The notes: generated by a model not told the origin, from the sequence alone. DNA of 64,000 nt from Bacteroidales bacterium UBA1680 (GCA_002320605.1 DCKG01000001.1:1-64000); one strand, 5' to 3'. Positions 15,698-25,175 are shown, counted from the first letter of the stretch. A program made the numbers and translations.

Positions 15698-16240
15698 TTA
15701 ATTGGCAACGCTCTCAATCCACAAATGGTAAGCCAGAGCGGAATTTTCTGGAATATTTCCTATTATTTTTTTGCCGAAGCCATAGTCTTGGTTGAACATT
15801 ATCAGGCATTCCTCGCCGCTCATGACGCCGATGATTCCATTTTTCAGCCCTTTTACTAGGCTGGCATCGGATATGTTCAAAGTATCGGCCTTGAAGACCG
15901 TCGTGTCGGATAAATTCCACCCCGCAGTCTCGGCAATTTCCCTGCTGTTAGTTGCGAACAGATTGCTGTTGCTGATGGAGCCCGAAGTAAGGTAATATCC
16001 TGCATAGAAGAAAGATACTGTGCCGCCAGGGGAAAGTTCTTCTCCGGTGCCCTGCGTGATTGTCACGATAGTTGATCCCTTGGAATGGCGAACCATCACG
16101 GTAGAGTCTTTCTGCTGATAGGAAGAAGCTATCGTAGAAATATATGTTTCCTGCTGATTCTTGGCGGTATCCTCTTTCCCGCAAAATGCAAAAAAGAAGA
16201 TAGTGGCAATGCAAAATATTATTTTATGAATATGTTTCAT
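15698..16240 (-). CDS. FKBP-type peptidyl-prolyl isomerase lipoprotein
   Basis: 180 aa with signal peptide and probable lipid-attachment Cys20 (FFFAFCGK). The domain (about residues 60-178) contains GTGEELSPGGTVSFFYAGYY and GLKNGIIGVMSGEECLIMF, the standard FKBP folding core, ending ALAYHLWIESVAN. It likely helps fold exported proteins at the outer membrane. The start overlaps the nrnA stop by 4 nt and the second FKBP gene follows 3 nt later. Confidence 0.88.
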   Translation of the reverse strand: MKHIHKIIFCIATIFFFAFCGKEDTAKNQQETYISTIASSYQQKDSTVMVRHSKGSTIVTITQGTGEELSPGGTVSFFYAGYYLTSGSISNSNLFATNSREIAETAGWNLSDTTVFKADTLNISDASLVKGLKNGIIGVMSGEECLIMFNQDYGFGKKIIGNIPENSALAYHLWIESVAN

Positions 16241-17265
16241 TCGGCAAAATATTCTTTTGATGATCTAATGATATAGGACTCTGCCTCTTCGGGGGAAGAA
16301 ATGTCTTTCCCGAAATAAAGGCTCCCTCCGGCAGCCTGCTCATGCCCTCCGCCATTGAAATATTTCATTGCGAAGGAATTGGCGGAAAATCCCCGTTTAG
16401 AGCGTATGGAGACCCTGAATTTCGTGTCTTCCTCTGTTAAGAACATGCTTACGTTGACTTTGGCGAGCGCCAGCGGCATATTCACGAATCCTTCAGATTC
16501 CCCATACTCGAAGCCATACCGCTCCTGAGTGATTTTATCCAGTATCATGTAGGAAACCCCATTGGCCATTATGGTCATTTTGTCATGGAGCATGAACCCC
16601 ATCAGGCGCAGCCTGTTTTCTCTGTAATTGTTATAGATGCAGTTAAGAATCTTGTCCCTGTCCACTCCGGCGGCAAGAAGCTCAGATGCCATCGTCAATG
16701 TGCTTGGGAAGACTGAGTTCGCGAAATTGTTAGTGTCGGTAGTCATTCCCGTCATTAGTGCATCCAGGCAGCTCTGCGGTAGCTTTTTTAAGTCTCCTTC
16801 CACATCGCTCATCTCTTTGAGGGTCCAATAGAGCAGTTCGCTCGTTGAGGAAATGTCGATTTTGGAGATGACAAGATCGAAAGACTCTGTGTCAGGATTC
16901 AGATGATGATCTATCAGAATCTTTTTAGCGTTCGAAGCTCTCAGATATGGCTCGACTCCAGTTACTCTGCTGAATGAATTGCAATCTTGGCAGATTACGA
17001 GGTCGCTTGCGGCTATCCATTCCTGGCATTCCTGCGGAGCATCCGAGAAAGAAAAAATAGCATCTCCATCCTCTGCGATGAAAGAAAGAGATGTCGGTAT
17101 GGCTGTGGGAACTATCAGCGCCGCTTTCTTGCCTTTGATGAGTCGCAGATAACGTAACATGGCGCACCCGCTCCCTATGGCATCGCCGTCCGGATGGGTG
17201 TGCGCAGTCACCGTTATCACTGATGAAGCGCTGATGATTTTCTCTAATTCTTTTGCTCTTTTCAT
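16237..17265 (-). CDS. nrnA: DHH-family nanoRNase/pAp phosphatase
   Basis: 342 aa. DHH phosphoesterase motifs: THPDGDAIGS near residue 23 (metal ligands His and Asp), an internal Asp (CQDCNS), then DHHLNP near residue 117. The C-terminal DHHA1 domain has the GGGHEQAAGG substrate loop. NrnA-type enzymes degrade 2-5 nt RNA and dephosphorylate pAp. First gene of the operon with the two FKBP lipoproteins. Confidence 0.92.
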   Translation of the reverse strand: MKRAKELEKIISASSVITVTAHTHPDGDAIGSGCAMLRYLRLIKGKKAALIVPTAIPTSLSFIAEDGDAIFSFSDAPQECQEWIAASDLVICQDCNSFSRVTGVEPYLRASNAKKILIDHHLNPDTESFDLVISKIDISSTSELLYWTLKEMSDVEGDLKKLPQSCLDALMTGMTTDTNNFANSVFPSTLTMASELLAAGVDRDKILNCIYNNYRENRLRLMGFMLHDKMTIMANGVSYMILDKITQERYGFEYGESEGFVNMPLALAKVNVSMFLTEEDTKFRVSIRSKRGFSANSFAMKYFNGGGHEQAAGGSLYFGKDISSPEEAESYIIRSSKEYFAE

Positions 17266-17272
17266 TGATGAG

Positions 17273-17280
17273 CAAATTTA
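17273..17280 (-). promoter_or_regulatory. -7 box of nrnA operon
   Basis: TAAATTTG on the minus strand, 7 bases before the nrnA ATG, giving an almost leaderless message if used. Divergent from the promoter at 17290-17320. Confidence 0.45.
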
Positions 17281-17289
17281 CAAATTATA

Positions 17290-17320
17290 TTGCATTTCAT
17301 AAATCAATTTCATAACTTTG
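17290..17320 (+). promoter_or_regulatory. Promoter of the 17380-rsmD operon
   Basis: TTG at 17290-17292 and TAACTTTG at 17313-17320, separated by 20 bp, a good match to the Bacteroidota -33/-7 promoter. A leader of about 50 nt is predicted. Confidence 0.7.
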
Positions 17321-17379
17321 TCCTGCATTGGCAGGTATGTCAATATGCTTTTAATTGCAAATCATAAAATTTTAGGATA

Positions 17380-18072
17380 ATGAACAAGGTACTGAACACG
17401 ATTCTTTGCATCGTTCTTGCGCTATGCGCCGTAGGCTTGATATGGACAATTTATTCCAGCGTCATGGAGCCTGTCCGCTTCGACAAGGAGAAGGCGCAAA
17501 GAGAAAAAGTTGCGATTCAGAGACTGAAAGACATCCGTGATCTTCAGGTTGCTTACAAGAGCGTCAACGGCAAGTTCACGGCTTCTTTCGATACTCTAAA
17601 GCAATTCTATGACAACGGCCAGATGACCGTGCTCATGCAGATTGGCTCAAATGATGATTCTGCCGCCGTCGCACACACCGAAGCTGTCAAGAAACAGCAT
17701 AAGAACATTACTCCAGAGGGCCTTTATGACCTTTACAAGCAAGGCGATAAGAATCTGGTTTTCTCTGTTGAGAACAAGCTGGCGGTGAAAGACACCCTGT
17801 TCCATAGCAGAAGCGATTTCAACATCAATTCTATCGATGCGATTCCATTCTGCGAGGATCAGAAGATCGAGATGGATGCCGTCGTTAAGAAAGTGTCAGG
17901 CGTGGACGTTCCTTTGTTCGAGGCCAAGCTCCCTTACAAGGCTCTTTTGAAGGGCATGGATAACCAGCTGAGAATCAATCTCGACGCTGACCGTCGTGAT
18001 CAGGGCAGGTATGAAGGCTTGCAGGTAGGCAGCATCACTGCGCCTAACAATAATGCAGGTAACTGGGAGTAG
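17380..18072 (+). CDS. Conserved membrane-anchored protein of unknown function
   Basis: 230 aa. One N-terminal transmembrane segment (about residues 6-26), then a charged helical stretch (FDKEKAQREKVAIQRLKDI) and a periplasmic region. I do not recognise a named domain; similar proteins occur in Bacteroidota next to DUF3822 and rsmD. The opening helix-plus-anchor resembles pilin-like or type II secretion minor subunits, but I would not assign a function. Stop is 2 nt before the next gene. Confidence 0.75.
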   Translation: MNKVLNTILCIVLALCAVGLIWTIYSSVMEPVRFDKEKAQREKVAIQRLKDIRDLQVAYKSVNGKFTASFDTLKQFYDNGQMTVLMQIGSNDDSAAVAHTEAVKKQHKNITPEGLYDLYKQGDKNLVFSVENKLAVKDTLFHSRSDFNINSIDAIPFCEDQKIEMDAVVKKVSGVDVPLFEAKLPYKALLKGMDNQLRINLDADRRDQGRYEGLQVGSITAPNNNAGNWE

Positions 18073-18074
18073 AA

Positions 18075-18593
18075 GTGTTTTCTCTTCTGACTCCAAAAGC
18101 GGCTTTAGTGCCTGCTGCTTTCTTTGAACCGTCTGCTGCCAGAGAGACACTCTCCGAGACGGTCGAGTTAAGTAAAGAGGATAAAGTAGAATACATCAGC
18201 ATTAGCGAATATGCAGCTGTGCTGGTGTATTCTCTTTCTGTCGATAATGCCATGACTAGAAACATCTCTGGTTATGTCGACGAGGACCAGGGACGAGTGC
18301 TTCCCGAGCTGTATTTCATCTTGAAGGATTTGAGGAAACTTCCTGAATATAACAAGGTTGTGGCCTCTTACGCTTACGGCTATCTTCATCTTGGCATCGC
18401 ACAAGGAAACAATTTGCTGCTTGCCAACATATTCAAAGCGGATGATTTCACGTGTGCCGAATATTTCATATTCCTGTCTCTAAAAAAACTGCAATTCAAT
18501 CCGGAAGTCACTAAAATTTGTTTCAGGACGCCTCTCAGCGAAGAGGAGAAAATGTCGCTTTACCGTTATTTTAATTCCGTGGAGCAGCTATGA
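18075..18593 (+). CDS. DUF3822-type protein
   Basis: 172 aa. Begins MFSLLTPKAALVPAAFFEPS, in line with the Bacteroidota DUF3822 family, which has a distant actin-like/PilM fold and is regularly located next to rsmD. No catalytic motif is visible. It is sandwiched between the membrane-anchored protein (2 nt gap) and rsmD (4-nt overlap), indicating one transcript. Confidence 0.7.
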   Translation: MFSLLTPKAALVPAAFFEPSAARETLSETVELSKEDKVEYISISEYAAVLVYSLSVDNAMTRNISGYVDEDQGRVLPELYFILKDLRKLPEYNKVVASYAYGYLHLGIAQGNNLLLANIFKADDFTCAEYFIFLSLKKLQFNPEVTKICFRTPLSEEEKMSLYRYFNSVEQL

Positions 18594-19126
18594 GAATCAT
18601 AGGTGGAAGGCTGAGGGGGCGGCAGATTTACCCACCGGCTGGGTATAATGCTCGTCCAACCACAGATTTTGCGCGTGAGGGGCTTTTCAATGTGCTGGAT
18701 AATGAATATGACTTTGAGGGGATGACAGTGCTGGATCTTTTCGGTGGTACTGGCGCCGTTGCTTTCGAGTTTGCTTCAAGGGGTGCCGCTAAGGTGTATT
18801 CTGTTGAGATGGCCCGCGAGAACGCAACTTTCATTAAGACTGAGGCAGCCAAGCTCGGCTTGGACAATGTCGTCGTCGTGGTGAGGGATAATGTTTTCGA
18901 TTTTCTGACTGTCTGTCACGAAAAGTTCGATATTATTTTTGCTGATCCGCCGTATGCGATGGAGGGTTTGGAAACGCTGCCAGGCAAAATTTTCGAGAGA
19001 AATATTCTTTATGATGGCAATTATTTCGTCCTGGAGCACGGGGATGAGCATTCTTTTATCAGTCATCCTTATTTAAAAAAAGAGAAGCGGTACGGCCGCG
19101 TTCACTTCTCTTTTTTCGCAAAATAA
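18590..19126 (+). CDS. rsmD: 16S rRNA (guanine966-N2)-methyltransferase
   Basis: 178 aa. SAM-binding motif I LDLFGGTGAVAFEFASRG (about residues 45-62) and the N2-guanine methyltransferase motif DPPY at about residue 122. The N-terminus MRIIGGRLRGR is the family signature. It methylates G966 of 16S rRNA. An intrinsic terminator overlaps its last codons. Confidence 0.96.
   Translation: MRIIGGRLRGRQIYPPAGYNARPTTDFAREGLFNVLDNEYDFEGMTVLDLFGGTGAVAFEFASRGAAKVYSVEMARENATFIKTEAAKLGLDNVVVVVRDNVFDFLTVCHEKFDIIFADPPYAMEGLETLPGKIFERNILYDGNYFVLEHGDEHSFISHPYLKKEKRYGRVHFSFFAK
19075..19116 (+). terminator. Intrinsic terminator within the rsmD 3' end
   Basis: AAAAAAAGAGAAG at 19075-19087 and CTTCTCTTTTTT at 19105-19116 form a long stem with its own U-tract, ending before the rsmD stop codon. 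It probably also stops transcription from the convergent gene, being symmetric. Confidence 0.8.
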
Positions 19127-19143
19127 ATCTGTAATCGCATCCT

Positions 19144-20733
19144 TTATTTTATCAGGTTGCCAAGTATAGAGCGGGTGAGCTCGCGTGTGATGGTCCTGGT
19201 GGCTGCAGAAGTTGCGTTCTTGGCAACTCTTCCGGCCTGAGTCTTGACAGAAGTCTTGCTGCCCTTCTTTCCGGTAACTTTGTTGGATACGGCATTGCCC
19301 ACGCTGGTCGCGACTGTGGCTGTGACGGCAGTTAAGATTGCTTTGCCAACTTTCCCCCAGATGCTAGCCTTTGGCCTGCCAGCAGACTTATCGCCTGGCT
19401 GATTTTCCTCAACGGCTTCTCGTGCCTCGTCTTGTTGTTTTTCTTCCTCTGCCATTTTTAGAAGTTGCTCATAAGCAGAGATGTTATCTACAGGAGTATC
19501 GTATTTTCCGTAAATGTTTGATGACTTGATTATCTGATCTCTTTGAGCAGGCGTTATGGCCCCTATCTGGCTCAGTGGGAACAGAATTCTCGCTTTCTGA
19601 ACTATTCCGGGAGCGCCTTTTTCGTTTAGGAATGAAACTAGAGCCTCTCCAGTTCCGAGGTTGGTGATGGCCTCAGACGTGTCGAATGCAGGATTGGCTC
19701 TGAAAGTCTCAGCAGCTACCTGCACGGCTTTCTGATCCTTTGGCGTGAAGGCTCGTAGGGCATGCTGTACCCTGTTGCCCAGCTGCCCTAAGATGGTTTC
19801 AGGAATGTCGGTAGGGCTTTGAGTGACAAAGTACACGCCCACGCCCTTGCTTCTTATGAGTCTTACTACCTGTTCTATCTTGTCTACGAGGGCCTTGGAG
19901 GTGTCCGCAAATAAGGTGTGAGCCTCATCAAAGAAGAATACCAGTTTCGGCATGTCCAGATCGCCGACTTCCGGCATAGTGGCGTAGAGTTCAGAAAGCA
20001 GCCAGAGCAGGAAAGTAGAATAGAGCTTTGGCTTCATCATAAGTTTGTCTGCGGCAAGGACATTCATTATGCCCTTCCCGTTAGCTGTAGTCTGGAGGAG
20101 ATCCTTTATGTCGAACGAGGGTTCCCCGAAGAATTTGTCTCCGCCTTCGTTCTCAAGAGTCAGCAAAGACCTTTGAATGGCTCCTACTGACGCAGGTGCT
20201 ATGTTCCCATATGTGGATATATATTCCTTTGCATGTTCAGAAACGTAGTTCAGCATCGAGCGCAGGTCTTTAATGTCTATGATCAGAAGTCCCAGTTCGT
20301 CTGCTACTCTGAAGACCACGTTCAGGACACCTTCCTGGGTCTCATTCAGCCCAAGGATGCGGGAAAGCAGCTGAGGACCCATTTCAGAGATAGTGCACCT
20401 CATCGGGTGGCCTTGCTCGCCGAAGACATCGAAGAATCTGACAGGACGCCCACCGAATTTAGGATCGGTGATGCCGAATTCCGCCATCCGTTTTTGGATG
20501 AAACCATTCATCGCTCCACTCTGTGATATTCCAGAGAGGTCGCCTTTCATGTCGGCCATGAAGCAAGGCACGCCTGCCTGAGAGAATGTCTCTGCCATGA
20601 CTTGAAGCGTCACTGTCTTGCCAGTGCCAGTAGCACCTGCAATTAGTCCGTGTCTGTTGGCCATCTTGCCGACGATGGAAAGCGGCCCTTCTTGGCAATG
20701 GGCTATCCAAAGCCCTTTTTCTGAATCGTACAT
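19144..20733 (-). CDS. HerA-like ATPase (DUF853 family)
   Basis: 529 aa from MYDSEKGLWIAHC. An in-frame ATG at 20769 adds 12 residues, but a TAAATTTG box at 20757-20764 lies between the two starts, which favours 20733. Walker A GATGTGKT near residue 38, Walker B LVFFFDEAH near 265, and the FVTQSPTDIPETILGQLGN segment are typical of the HerA/FtsK-like DUF853 group. The last 80 residues are basic and low-complexity. Its role is not established; DNA-pumping ATPases are its relatives. Convergent with rsmD. Confidence 0.88.
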   Translation of the reverse strand: MYDSEKGLWIAHCQEGPLSIVGKMANRHGLIAGATGTGKTVTLQVMAETFSQAGVPCFMADMKGDLSGISQSGAMNGFIQKRMAEFGITDPKFGGRPVRFFDVFGEQGHPMRCTISEMGPQLLSRILGLNETQEGVLNVVFRVADELGLLIIDIKDLRSMLNYVSEHAKEYISTYGNIAPASVGAIQRSLLTLENEGGDKFFGEPSFDIKDLLQTTANGKGIMNVLAADKLMMKPKLYSTFLLWLLSELYATMPEVGDLDMPKLVFFFDEAHTLFADTSKALVDKIEQVVRLIRSKGVGVYFVTQSPTDIPETILGQLGNRVQHALRAFTPKDQKAVQVAAETFRANPAFDTSEAITNLGTGEALVSFLNEKGAPGIVQKARILFPLSQIGAITPAQRDQIIKSSNIYGKYDTPVDNISAYEQLLKMAEEEKQQDEAREAVEENQPGDKSAGRPKASIWGKVGKAILTAVTATVATSVGNAVSNKVTGKKGSKTSVKTQAGRVAKNATSAATRTITRELTRSILGNLIK

Positions 20734-20756
20734 ATTAGAAGTGGTTTTATCAATTA

Positions 20757-20764
20757 CAAATTTA
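20757..20764 (-). promoter_or_regulatory. -7 box of HerA-like gene
   Basis: TAAATTTG on the minus strand, 23 bases before the ATG at 20733. It supports that start over the longer one. Confidence 0.45.
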
Positions 20765-20775
20765 AACATTTATGG

Positions 20776-20783
20776 TATATTTG
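20776..20783 (+). promoter_or_regulatory. -7 box of GH2 gene
   Basis: TATATTTG fits TAnnTTTG, 44 bases before the ATG at 20828. The -33 region is not convincing. Confidence 0.55.
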
Positions 20784-20827
20784 CATTCATCAAGATCGAA
20801 TAACATAACACCAATATTTACAGCATT

Positions 20828-22702
20828 ATGAAAATCAAACTCTTTACGGTCATTGCTTCTATTCTTGCAATTTCAAGCATGGCTTCGGCTCAGCAATGGG
20901 CCCCTTCAGGCGACAAAATCAAGACGAAATGGGCAGAAGAAGTTTCCCCTGCCAATGCTCATCCTGAATATCCTCGCCCACAGATGGTGCGTTCCGACTG
21001 GAAGTCGCTGAACGGGTTGTGGGAATATTCCGTCATACCTAAATCATCCAAGCAGCCGGATGAGTTCCAAGGCAAGATTCTCGTTCCTTTTGCCGTTGAA
21101 TCATCCCTCTCTGGAGTAGGGAAGACTGTTACGCCTAACGATGCCATCTGGTACAAGACGACTTTCACAGTGCCTTCTTCATGGAAGGGAAAGGAGTTAA
21201 TGCTGCGTTTCGAGGCTGTGGACTGGAGGGCAGACGTAATGGTGAACGGAGTCCAGGTCGGTACTCATACCGGCGGCTATGCTCATTTCGCTTTCGATGT
21301 GACCCCATACCTCAAGAGCGGAGCTAATACTTTGGTGCTGAAGGTGCTTGATGCGACAGACAATGATTTTCAGCCTCGCGGAAAGCAGGTGCTGAAACCT
21401 TCGGGAATATGGTACACCGCAGTTTCGGGAATATGGCAGAGCGTATGGCTGGAACCTGTCGCTAAAACACATATCACCGACTATTATGCGGTTTCTAATA
21501 TTCACGACGGTACTCTGGACCTTAACGTCTCCGTCTGTGGGGCGCATGAAAGCGACATCGTTAAGGTGTCTGTCGTTGACGGCGGGGTTGGTTTCTCGAC
21601 GGAGACCGATCCGTATGCCAAGGTAGTTGCTGAGGCTCAGGGGCTTCCTGGAAACACCGTGTCCCTGACCATTCCGGACGCAAAACTATGGTCTCCGGAT
21701 TCTCCGTATCTGTATGGCCTGAAGATTCAGGTTCTTCGCGGAGGCAAGGTCTTGGACGCAGTCAAGGGCTATACGTCCCTGAGGGAAGTTTCCGTGTACC
21801 AGAAAAATGGCAACACGAAGCTGCTAGGTCTCAATGGCCAGCCGATATTCATGTACGGTCCTTTGGATCAGGGCTGGTGGCCTGATGGTCTTTATACGGC
21901 TCCAACCGATGAGGCTCTGAAATATGACATCGTGAAGACGAAAGACTTCGGCTATAACATGATCCGTAAGCATATTAAGGTCGAACCATCCCGCTGGTTC
22001 TATTACTGCGATCAGCTAGGCATGCTTGTATGGCAGGATATGCCTTCTTTCGGTGACAATCACCTGAATAAGTGGGGAATTTTCAATTACGATGAAGGCA
22101 CGGATTTCCCTGCCACTCCTCAGGCTAAGGCAAATTATTATAAAGAATGGGGCGAGATAATGAATCAGGTGAAGAAGTTCCAGTGCATAGCAGTGTGGGT
22201 TCCTTTCAACGAGGCTTGGAGTCAGTTCGACACTCGTTCTGCCATAGATTTCACCAGGGCTCAGGATCCGACCAGGTTAATAAACATGGCTTCCGGCGGT
22301 AACTGGGTCAAAGACTGCGGAGACATACTCGACAATCATCACTATCCTTATCCGGCCATGAGACTGTGGGACAAGGACATGATTAATGTCCTGGGTGAGT
22401 ATGGCGGAATCGGACTGCCCCTGGAAGGCCATCTGTGGCAGACAGATCGCAACTGGGGTTATGTGCAGTACAAGAATGGGGATGAGGTGTTAAAAGAATA
22501 TGAAGCTTTCGCCGAAATCCTGAAGACCTTGGTTCGCCAGGGCTGCTCTGCCGCCGTCTACACCCAGACGACTGACTGCGAAGGCGAGGTGAATGGACTG
22601 ATGACCTACGACAGGAAGGTGATAAAGATGGATGAGGCTAAGCTTAAGGCTGCCAATGAGGGCGTCATCAAAGCTTTCCAGGAATATCACGACAAGAAAT
22701 AG
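20828..22702 (+). CDS. Glycoside hydrolase family 2 protein
   Basis: 624 aa with a signal peptide (about 1-21, SMASA/QQ), so periplasmic or exported. Order: N-terminal sugar-binding jelly roll (about 50-200), immunoglobulin-like domain (about 205-320), then a TIM barrel. The acid/base is Glu462 in WVPFNEAWSQ and the probable nucleophile is Glu524 in LGEYGG. The family includes beta-galactosidases, beta-glucuronidases and beta-mannosidases, and the substrate is unclear. It stands alone with its own promoter and terminator and is not in a SusCD-type locus here. Confidence 0.92.
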   Translation: MKIKLFTVIASILAISSMASAQQWAPSGDKIKTKWAEEVSPANAHPEYPRPQMVRSDWKSLNGLWEYSVIPKSSKQPDEFQGKILVPFAVESSLSGVGKTVTPNDAIWYKTTFTVPSSWKGKELMLRFEAVDWRADVMVNGVQVGTHTGGYAHFAFDVTPYLKSGANTLVLKVLDATDNDFQPRGKQVLKPSGIWYTAVSGIWQSVWLEPVAKTHITDYYAVSNIHDGTLDLNVSVCGAHESDIVKVSVVDGGVGFSTETDPYAKVVAEAQGLPGNTVSLTIPDAKLWSPDSPYLYGLKIQVLRGGKVLDAVKGYTSLREVSVYQKNGNTKLLGLNGQPIFMYGPLDQGWWPDGLYTAPTDEALKYDIVKTKDFGYNMIRKHIKVEPSRWFYYCDQLGMLVWQDMPSFGDNHLNKWGIFNYDEGTDFPATPQAKANYYKEWGEIMNQVKKFQCIAVWVPFNEAWSQFDTRSAIDFTRAQDPTRLINMASGGNWVKDCGDILDNHHYPYPAMRLWDKDMINVLGEYGGIGLPLEGHLWQTDRNWGYVQYKNGDEVLKEYEAFAEILKTLVRQGCSAAVYTQTTDCEGEVNGLMTYDRKVIKMDEAKLKAANEGVIKAFQEYHDKK

Positions 22703-22723
22703 GCTTCGATGGCCTATGACGAT

Positions 22724-22760
22724 GAAGGCTGACCTCGAAAGGCCAGCCTTCATTATTATA
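22724..22760 (+). terminator. Terminator after GH2 gene
   Basis: GAAGGCTGACC (22724-22734) and GGCCAGCCTTC (22741-22751) pair with one bulge, followed by ATTATTAT. Confidence 0.7.
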
Positions 22761-22786
22761 GGTGCACTTATTCAGGGGCATAGGGA

Positions 22787-23353
22787 TTATACTCTCTGTC
22801 CGTAAGAGCGGTCAGTGGTGTTGACGGTAATCTTGTCGCCTTGGTTGATGAAGAGCGGAACCATGATTTTGGCTCCAGTCTCCAGGGTGCACTCCTTAAG
22901 AGCCGATGTTGAGGCGGTGTTGCCTTTCACTGCTGGCTCGGTATAAGTCACTTCCAAGGTAACGTATGTAGGAAGCTCGCATGTGAGGCATTTCTCCTCT
23001 GGCTCTACGACGAACATCATTTCAACGTGCTGTCCCTCTTTCATGAGGTCTGCGTTCTCAACCGCATCTTTCGGGAGATGAATTTGTTCGTAAGTCTCTT
23101 CGTGCATGAAATTGTAACCTTCCTCGTCGGCATAGAGGAACTGGTAAGGACGTCTCTCAACATCGATAGTGTCTATCTTAGCTCCTGCCGTGAATGTGTT
23201 CTCGAGGATTCTTCCGTTTTCTAGATTACGGAGTTTCGTCTTTACGAATGCTGGGCCTTTCCCAGGTTTTACATGCTGGAACCATACTATCATGCATGGT
23301 TTTCCGTTGAAGCTGAGATAAAGGCCGTTCTTAAAATCTGCTGTTGTTGCCAT
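22787..23353 (-). CDS. efp: Elongation factor P
   Basis: 188 aa from MATTADFKNG; the open frame reaches 23437, but the promoter and leader fill that extension. Relieves ribosome stalling at polyproline. The loop KPGKGPAFVKTK carries Lys32, the position modified in many EF-P proteins. The three-domain length is normal, ending DRSYGQRV. Monocistronic with a good promoter. Confidence 0.97.
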   Translation of the reverse strand: MATTADFKNGLYLSFNGKPCMIVWFQHVKPGKGPAFVKTKLRNLENGRILENTFTAGAKIDTIDVERRPYQFLYADEEGYNFMHEETYEQIHLPKDAVENADLMKEGQHVEMMFVVEPEEKCLTCELPTYVTLEVTYTEPAVKGNTASTSALKECTLETGAKIMVPLFINQGDKITVNTTDRSYGQRV

Positions 23354-23407
23354 AGATATATCAGTAAATAAATATTCGAAAATGTTGAATTGCAGACATT
23401 TCGGCTG

Positions 23408-23438
23408 CAAATTTACATAAATGCGATTTCTATTCAAA
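23408..23438 (-). promoter_or_regulatory. efp promoter
   Basis: On the minus strand, TTTG (23438-23435) and TAAATTTG (23415-23408) are separated by 19 bp, a textbook Bacteroidota promoter. The leader is about 50 nt. Confidence 0.75.
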
Positions 23439-23455
23439 ATTTTTTTGAATCTGCC

Positions 23456-24361
23456 TTAGAGCGAGCCGATTGCATTGGATGTCTCTTCGAGGAGCCAGCG
23501 TGGGGTGGAAGTGGCTCCGCAGATGCCGACGTGGTCGCCGTCGTGGAACCACTCAGGCAGAATCTCATCTGGGCTGGAAATGTGGTGCGAGCGAGGGTTG
23601 CGAGATTGGCAAAGGTTGAAAAGAACCTTGCCATTGGAGCTGGACGCGCCTGAAACGAATATGATTACGTCGTGAGATGCGGCAAACTCGGCGAGTTCTT
23701 CGTGCCTGAATGCCACCTGAGAGCAAATCGTCTCATGGATTTCAAGAGACCCGTCCTGGATTGGCTCTTGTCCGGTGACTTCCTCAATCCTGCTTTTAAG
23801 AACAGAGCAGATATCCTTATATTCATCGGGGCTCTTTGTCGTCTGTGAGAAAATGGCGATTGGCCGCTTGAGATCCAAGGCTCCGCTTTCCAAAGCCTTC
23901 GAAAGCATATTCATGTTTTCTATGACCAATGCGTCGCTTCCGACCTGCCCGACCAGCCCTAGCACTTCAGCATGGCCGATTTTGCCAAAAATCACAATCT
24001 GGCCCCCTATGGGATGAATTTTTGAATATGTTTCCTTGATCCTGCGCTGGAGCCGGAGCACCACAGGACAGGTGCAGTCTATTACATTGACCCCTAGGCT
24101 TTTAAGCTTTGAATATGTCTCTGGCGGCTCCCCGTGCGCCCTTATGAGCACCGTCTCGGTGTCCGCAGAAAGCTGTTCTGCATTATAGATGGTCTCCAGC
24201 CCTTTCCTATGCAGCCTCTCCAGCTCTCCCTCATTATGTACTATCAATCCCAGCGAGTACAATTTGTGCCCGCCAGAAAGGAACTTTTCAGCTTTCCCGA
24301 TGGCGTTTATCACCCCGCCGCAGAACCCTGAATGCTTCTCTATCTCAACCGAAAGTTGCAT
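23456..24361 (-). CDS. ispH: 4-hydroxy-3-methylbut-2-enyl diphosphate reductase
   Basis: 301 aa from MQLSVEIEKHSGFCGGV; the frame extends 25 codons further upstream without family resemblance. Last step of the MEP isoprenoid pathway, producing IPP and DMAPP. Three cysteines for the 4Fe-4S cluster are in place: Cys14 (GFCGGV), one in DCTCPVV and one in GICGATSTP. It lies 120 nt downstream of cmk, probably in the same transcript. Confidence 0.96.
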   Translation of the reverse strand: MQLSVEIEKHSGFCGGVINAIGKAEKFLSGGHKLYSLGLIVHNEGELERLHRKGLETIYNAEQLSADTETVLIRAHGEPPETYSKLKSLGVNVIDCTCPVVLRLQRRIKETYSKIHPIGGQIVIFGKIGHAEVLGLVGQVGSDALVIENMNMLSKALESGALDLKRPIAIFSQTTKSPDEYKDICSVLKSRIEEVTGQEPIQDGSLEIHETICSQVAFRHEELAEFAASHDVIIFVSGASSSNGKVLFNLCQSRNPRSHHISSPDEILPEWFHDGDHVGICGATSTPRWLLEETSNAIGSL

Positions 24362-24481
24362 GCTTCCTTCATTATTGCTAGTCCCTCCGGACTTATTGTT
24401 CCAAGGCGTTCGATTGGGGTTCGGACTGGGCGGCATTTGTTAGCCGCACAGGATAACCCCGGAGAACGCCTGATTGCAAAA

Positions 24482-25168
24482 TTATTCCAGTATTCCGAAT
24501 TTGCCTTGCAGAAGACCGCGGAACCAGACAGTTTCCTCATGGAGGGTCATGTCGGAATTGTCCAGCACGAAGGCATCCGCGGCTTTGGATAGAGGAGAAG
24601 CCTCTCTATGCGAGTCAATATAATCCCGCTCCTCTATGTTCTTCATCACATCCTCCATCTTCGGATTCTGCCCCTTTGCGACCATTTCGTCAAAGCGCCG
24701 CTGCGCCCTCACCTCGGAAGTCGCAGTCATGAATATCTTGACTTCTGCATTTGGGAACACAGTCGTGCCAATGTCTCTGCCATCCATTACCACACGCCTC
24801 CGGCGGCCAAACTCATGCAGAAGGCTGTCGACATATTCACGGACGAAAGGAATCGCCGAGACAGGACTCACGTGACTGGAAACTCCCAGCGTGCGAATCT
24901 CCTTCTCCACGCAGCGGTCTCCGATGTAGGTTCCTCCCGCGCCAAAGCTGATTTTCAAGCTCCCAAGAGACTCATGAAGCTTCTTTTCGTCGACGTTTCC
25001 ATTCCCATCAATCATCCCATTCTCCATGGCATGTAAGGTGACAGCCCTATAAAGTGCCCCGGAATCGAGGTATAATAAAGAATATTCCTTAGCTATGAGC
25101 TTGGCAAGGGTGCTCTTGCCGGTTGAAGAAAAGCCATCTATGGCCACGATAATGTCTGGTATCTGCAT
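24482..25168 (-). CDS. cmk: Cytidylate kinase
   Basis: 228 aa. Phosphorylates CMP and dCMP. P-loop AIDGFSSTGKSTLAK at residues about 9-23, CMP-binding region LDSGALYRAVT at about 34-44, and the DGRDIGTTVFPNA motif near residue 128. Normal length for the family. It heads a unit with ispH and is divergent from the sigma-54 activator gene. Confidence 0.96.
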   Translation of the reverse strand: MQIPDIIVAIDGFSSTGKSTLAKLIAKEYSLLYLDSGALYRAVTLHAMENGMIDGNGNVDEKKLHESLGSLKISFGAGGTYIGDRCVEKEIRTLGVSSHVSPVSAIPFVREYVDSLLHEFGRRRRVVMDGRDIGTTVFPNAEVKIFMTATSEVRAQRRFDEMVAKGQNPKMEDVMKNIEERDYIDSHREASPLSKAADAFVLDNSDMTLHEETVWFRGLLQGKFGILE

Positions 25169-25175
25169 AACACAG